This document shows, piece by piece, positions 60,967 to 64,000 of a stretch of DNA of 64,000 nucleotides (position 1 is its first letter; the number at the start of each line of letters is the position of its first letter). Location: positions 309,202-373,201 of the forward strand of contig NZ_AQUR01000105.1 in the NCBI RefSeq assembly GCF_000372525.1, read 5' to 3'. This DNA is from Cupriavidus neocaledonicus (GTDB lineage Bacteria; Pseudomonadota; Gammaproteobacteria; Burkholderiales; Burkholderiaceae). The notes beneath the pieces were generated by a model, which saw nothing but the letters and a program-made list of their open reading frames with translations, ran no database searches and was not told the DNA's origin. Made by a program: the position numbers and the translations under genes.

Positions 60967-62178
60967 TCACCCGCCGGCAGTCGTCTGCGCCGGCGGTGCC
61001 AGCGCCTTGCGCCCCTGGCGCCGCGAATAGTAGCCGGCCGCGCCCATCGCCCCCGCCATCGACAGGAAGATCGGCAGCATGCCCAGCGCCGTGCCGACCA
61101 CGCCGAAGGTGAGCGGCCAGACCACCTGGCTGGTGTTCAGCACCGCCGAGCGCAGGCCCAGGGCCTCGCCCGCGCGGCCGTGCGGCGATGCGGCGTGCAG
61201 GATGTTCATGACATTGGGCTGCGCGCTGCCCAGCGCCAGCCCCAGCACGAAGGCCAGTGCGCACATCAGCCAGAAGTGCGCGACGAAGGGGTAGGCCAGG
61301 TAGGCCAGCGCGCCCACCAGCAGGGCGGCGCGGATGATCTTCCATTCCGACAGCCGGCGCGACACCGCCGGCATCGCCACCCGGATGGCAAAGGTGGCGA
61401 TGGCGAAAGCGCCCAGCACCCAGCCGATCGACGACGGCGACAGCCCGATGCGCGAGCCCTGGATCGGGATCAGGAACGCGTGCAGGTCCCATGCGGCCGA
61501 CAGCACCGCGCTGGCGACGAAGACCGCGCGCAGTTCGGGATGCTGCAGCAGGTCGAGCGTGGAGTGGCGGGTGCCGTCCGCGATGGCGATGCGCCCCGCG
61601 TTGCCGCCCTGCGCGGGCAGCCGCGGGCGCACCCATTGCAGGCCGGCCTGTCCGGCCAGCGCCACCGCCACCAGCACCGCGAACGCGGGGCGGAAGCCCG
61701 CATGCTCGATCACGTAGCCCATCGCCACCGGGCCGAGCGTGCCCGACACCGACAGCCCCAGCGCATGCCAGGTGTAGTTGCGCAGCCGGGTGGCATCGGT
61801 CGAGACCTGCCCGATCAGCAGCTGCATCGCCACCTGCACCAGCATGAAGCCGACCCCGATCAGCGCGCACGACAGGTACAGCGCGCCCAGTTCGTGCCAC
61901 AGCGCCGGCAGCAGCGTGCCCGCCACCACCATCAGCGAGCCCGCCATCATCGGCTTGCGCGGGCCGATCTGGTCGATGCGCTTGCCGGCGCGGATCGCCA
62001 GCAGCATCGGCAGCAGCGCGTACAGCGACATCAGCACGCCCAGCGTGACGGTGGAAGCCTTGAGGGAAATCGCGAACAGCGACACCACCACGCGGCTGGC
62101 ATTGAAGGCCACGTGGTTGCACACCGTCAGTGCGATCAGCCAGGTGATCGGCGGGACGGCGGCATGCGTCAGCGTCAT
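60967..62178 (-). CDS. Major facilitator superfamily transporter
   Basis: 403 aa from the ATG at 62178. About twelve membrane segments (VCNHVAFNASRVVVSLFAI, VLMSLYALLPMLLAIRAGKR, then TLLPALWHELGALYLSCAL and so on), and a loop 2-3 motif GKRIDQIGPRKPMMAGSLM like the MFS signature G-x-x-x-D-R-x-G-R-R. Central loop about residues 190-210. The C-terminal 30 residues are Lys/Ala/Pro-rich. Substrate unknown. Confidence 0.88.
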   Translation of the reverse strand: MTLTHAAVPPITWLIALTVCNHVAFNASRVVVSLFAISLKASTVTLGVLMSLYALLPMLLAIRAGKRIDQIGPRKPMMAGSLMVVAGTLLPALWHELGALYLSCALIGVGFMLVQVAMQLLIGQVSTDATRLRNYTWHALGLSVSGTLGPVAMGYVIEHAGFRPAFAVLVAVALAGQAGLQWVRPRLPAQGGNAGRIAIADGTRHSTLDLLQHPELRAVFVASAVLSAAWDLHAFLIPIQGSRIGLSPSSIGWVLGAFAIATFAIRVAMPAVSRRLSEWKIIRAALLVGALAYLAYPFVAHFWLMCALAFVLGLALGSAQPNVMNILHAASPHGRAGEALGLRSAVLNTSQVVWPLTFGVVGTALGMLPIFLSMAGAMGAAGYYSRRQGRKALAPPAQTTAGG

Positions 62179-62488
62179 GGGGCGGGGCGAAGCGTTGGTA
62201 GCGCGTCCGGTGCCGGCCGGTGCCGTACCAGAGCGGTGAATCGGAAAATGGCTGTCCGCAACACAGGCAGCAAAAACAAAGGGCGGCCGCAGCCGCGCCT
62301 TCAAGGATGCCACACGGGCGAGCCCGCGGCGCAGCCAGTGCTTGCCATGCTTGAGCTTCTTGTAAATGGCCGTTTAATTATGCGCCTGAGCGCGGCCAGG
62401 CACAACGACCGCGTGTGTCAACTTGCCGCAGCGGCGCGAAGTGTTGCGATTTTGTTTAATCCGCGAGGGCGTGGCGTGGCGAGGGGAT
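62179..62488. other. Intergenic region MFS gene / AsmA-family gene
   Basis: 310 bases with no gene. It includes a good leftward promoter for the MFS gene (62377-62405) and is relatively A/T-rich around 62360-62385. No inverted repeat of note was found. Confidence 0.6.
62377..62405 (-). promoter_or_regulatory. Candidate promoter of the MFS gene
   Basis: Minus strand -35 TTGTGC, 17-base spacer, -10 CATAAT. It would give a leader of about 190 nt before the ATG at 62178. Confidence 0.55.
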
Positions 62489-64000
62489 TCAGCCGCCCTG
62501 GTAGAACGACCGGTCGTTGGCCGGGCGCTGCGGCGGACGCTGGCCGTCGGGCCGGGGCGGCTCCCGCGGCGCGGTAACCGCGGGCTTGCCGGGACGCGCC
62601 GCGGCAGTGGCCGGCGCACCGGGCCGGCCAGTGGCCGCCCCCGCGCGCTCCGTGCCGGCGGCAGCGGCAGCGGCAGCGTCGGCGGGCGCCGCCGCTGCCT
62701 TGGGGTCCTTGTAGGTCTTGCCGGGAGGCGGCGCGGTGGGGCGCTTGCGCAGTTCGGCCAGCAGCCTGGCGCACTGCGTGTCGTCACCGCCCGGCGACAA
62801 GTCGAGCAGCGGCAGCACCGCGGTGGCGACCGGGGCCAGCAGCGCCAGCGACAGCGCGCCGCCGGCGCGCAGCGCCAGCACGCCGATATCGGGGCTGACG
62901 CGCGGGTTCTTCATGGTGCCGCCGACATACAGCGGCGAGCGCAGCGAGAACACCCGCAGGCCCTTGGAGTCGGGATGGATGGTCAGCGCCAGCCGCTCGC
63001 TGCGCAGGTCGATGCCGCCAGTGGTTTCGATCACGGCGTCCTGCGTGTCGAGCACGAAGGTGCGCGCGCGCGCCACGCCGTCGGTCATGGCGAAGTCGCT
63101 GACGCCGCAGTTGATCTGCACCGGCTTGTCGCCGAACAGCTTCGACACCACCAGGCTGCCGACATTGAGGCCGATCGCCTCGAGCAGGAACTTGCTGACC
63201 GTGCCGTTCTCGACCAGCAGCCGCGCCTCGCCGTTGGACGAGCCCAGCAGTGCCGCGACGGAGTTGCCGGTGGCCGACAGCTTGGCGCTGCCGTTGAGTT
63301 CGCCGATGCTGGCGCGCATCAGGTCGAAGGTCGGGAACAGCTGCTTGAGCTTCATGCGCCGCGCCTTCAGGTCGACCATCGCGCCCATGGGCTCGCGCTT
63401 GCCGTCGAGCCGCACCGTCGACACCAGGTTGCCGCCGGCTACGCCGAAATTGAGCGGGTCGAGCAGCAGCACGCCGTCCTGCAGCTTCAGGTGCGTGACC
63501 AGGTCGGTGATCGGCAGCTCGGCATCGCGGATGATGCGCTTGCCGGTGAAGTGCACGTCGGCGTCGATCTCGTCCCAGCGCTCGGTGCGGAACGGGGCTA
63601 CCGGCAGCGCCTTGTCCGCCGGCTGGGCCACCGGGCTGTCCTTGGCCGGCTGGCCGGGTTTGGCGTCGGCGCCGATCAGCGGGGCCAGGTCGACGAAGCG
63701 CAGCTGGTTCGACACCAGGTTGCCGGCGAGCAGCGGACGCGGGTCGCGCTTGGTGAAGGTGAGCGTGCCGGACAGATCGCTGCCGCCGACGCGGCCGCTG
63801 AACTTCTGGTACTCGTAGATCGAGCCTTCCTTGCGCAGCGTTGCCATCAGCCGGCCGCGGGTCTGGTACGGCGGCGTCGACGGCAGCACCACCCCCGTCA
63901 GCGCGTAGAGCTTGGCCATGCTGTCGCCGGCCAGCGTCAGGTGCACGTCCAGCGCCGCCAGGTGCGCCGGATTGGTGATGGTGCCTTCGATCTGCGCGCG
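62489..64000 (-). CDS. AsmA-family protein, 5' part outside the window
   Basis: C-terminal about 503 residues of an AsmA-like envelope protein; the frame is open to the window edge, so the start lies beyond. Typical features: TLTFTKRDPRPLLAGNLVSN, the repeated LxLxDGxLxLDPL pattern (LKLQDGVLLLDPLNFGVAGG), and RTFVLDTQDAVIETTGGIDL followed by LYVGGTMKNPRVSPDIGVLA. The C-terminal 120 residues are an Ala/Pro/Lys-rich tail. AsmA proteins are periplasmic, anchored in the inner membrane and thought to move phospholipids to the outer membrane. Confidence 0.88.
   Translation of the reverse strand, partial: RAQIEGTITNPAHLAALDVHLTLAGDSMAKLYALTGVVLPSTPPYQTRGRLMATLRKEGSIYEYQKFSGRVGGSDLSGTLTFTKRDPRPLLAGNLVSNQLRFVDLAPLIGADAKPGQPAKDSPVAQPADKALPVAPFRTERWDEIDADVHFTGKRIIRDAELPITDLVTHLKLQDGVLLLDPLNFGVAGGNLVSTVRLDGKREPMGAMVDLKARRMKLKQLFPTFDLMRASIGELNGSAKLSATGNSVAALLGSSNGEARLLVENGTVSKFLLEAIGLNVGSLVVSKLFGDKPVQINCGVSDFAMTDGVARARTFVLDTQDAVIETTGGIDLRSERLALTIHPDSKGLRVFSLRSPLYVGGTMKNPRVSPDIGVLALRAGGALSLALLAPVATAVLPLLDLSPGGDDTQCARLLAELRKRPTAPPPGKTYKDPKAAAAPADAAAAAAAGTERAGAATGRPGAPATAAARPGKPAVTAPREPPRPDGQRPPQRPANDRSFYQGG

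Overview
The window is a GC-rich, densely packed chromosomal segment. Its gene families and gene order (ribD-ribE-ribBA-ribH-nusB, glyA-nrdR, ybgC-tolQRAB-pal-cpoB-queC, kynB-kynU-kynA with kynR) point to a betaproteobacterium of the Burkholderiaceae, most likely Cupriavidus or a close Ralstonia relative. This assignment comes from recognising the sequences, not from a database search. No rRNA, insertion sequence, prophage, integrase, attachment site or CRISPR array was seen, so the segment looks like core chromosome with catabolic and surface-structure insertions.

Layout. 0-5 kb: the end of an RND efflux adaptor and its TetR regulator, a Cys-cluster protein, a lipoprotein, uppP, trmB and tRNA-Gly(CCC). 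5-13.5 kb: small hypotheticals, an aldose-epimerase-like gene, acetoacetyl-CoA synthetase, ubiD, a lytic transglycosylase behind a strong promoter and a long structured leader, and an aminotransferase. 13.6-18 kb: the riboflavin operon with nusB. 18-29.6 kb: two complete type IV minor-pilin operons placed back to back, each with fimT, pilV, pilW, pilX, a PilY1-like gene and a pilE-like gene. The rightward copy has a large PilY1 with an N-terminal lectin-like domain; the leftward copy has a short PilY1 that has lost the calcium-loop signature. 29.6-39.5 kb: nrdR, glyA, the complete Tol-Pal envelope operon, queC and a YedE-type sulfur transporter. 39.5-45 kb: tRNA-Lys(TTT), a large GGDEF-EAL protein, a small stress/membrane cluster and a 1-Cys peroxiredoxin.

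45-57 kb is a catabolic island. It holds glutaryl-CoA dehydrogenase with a divergent IclR regulator, then the tryptophan-kynurenine operon kynB-kynU-kynA with its divergent Lrp-type regulator, then a MarR-controlled divergent cluster. That last cluster combines a flavin reductase, a 2,5-dihydroxypyridine dioxygenase homologue (NicX-like), an alpha/beta hydrolase in the NicD position, an acyl-CoA-dehydrogenase-fold protein without the usual catalytic Glu, and a CoA ligase. It does not match the textbook nicotinate gene set and is the best candidate here for an undescribed pathway: CoA-dependent breakdown of a pyridine carboxylate or related N-heterocycle.

57-64 kb holds msrA, a DUF72 protein, a cyclopropane-fatty-acid-synthase-like methyltransferase, pdxH, an MFS transporter and the 3' part of an AsmA-family gene.

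Several regulatory sites can be read directly: consensus sigma-70 promoters for both tRNAs and for the lytic transglycosylase leader; perfect inverted repeats at the kynB/kynR, gcdH/iclR and flavin-reductase/nicX intergenic regions; and multiple intrinsic terminators.
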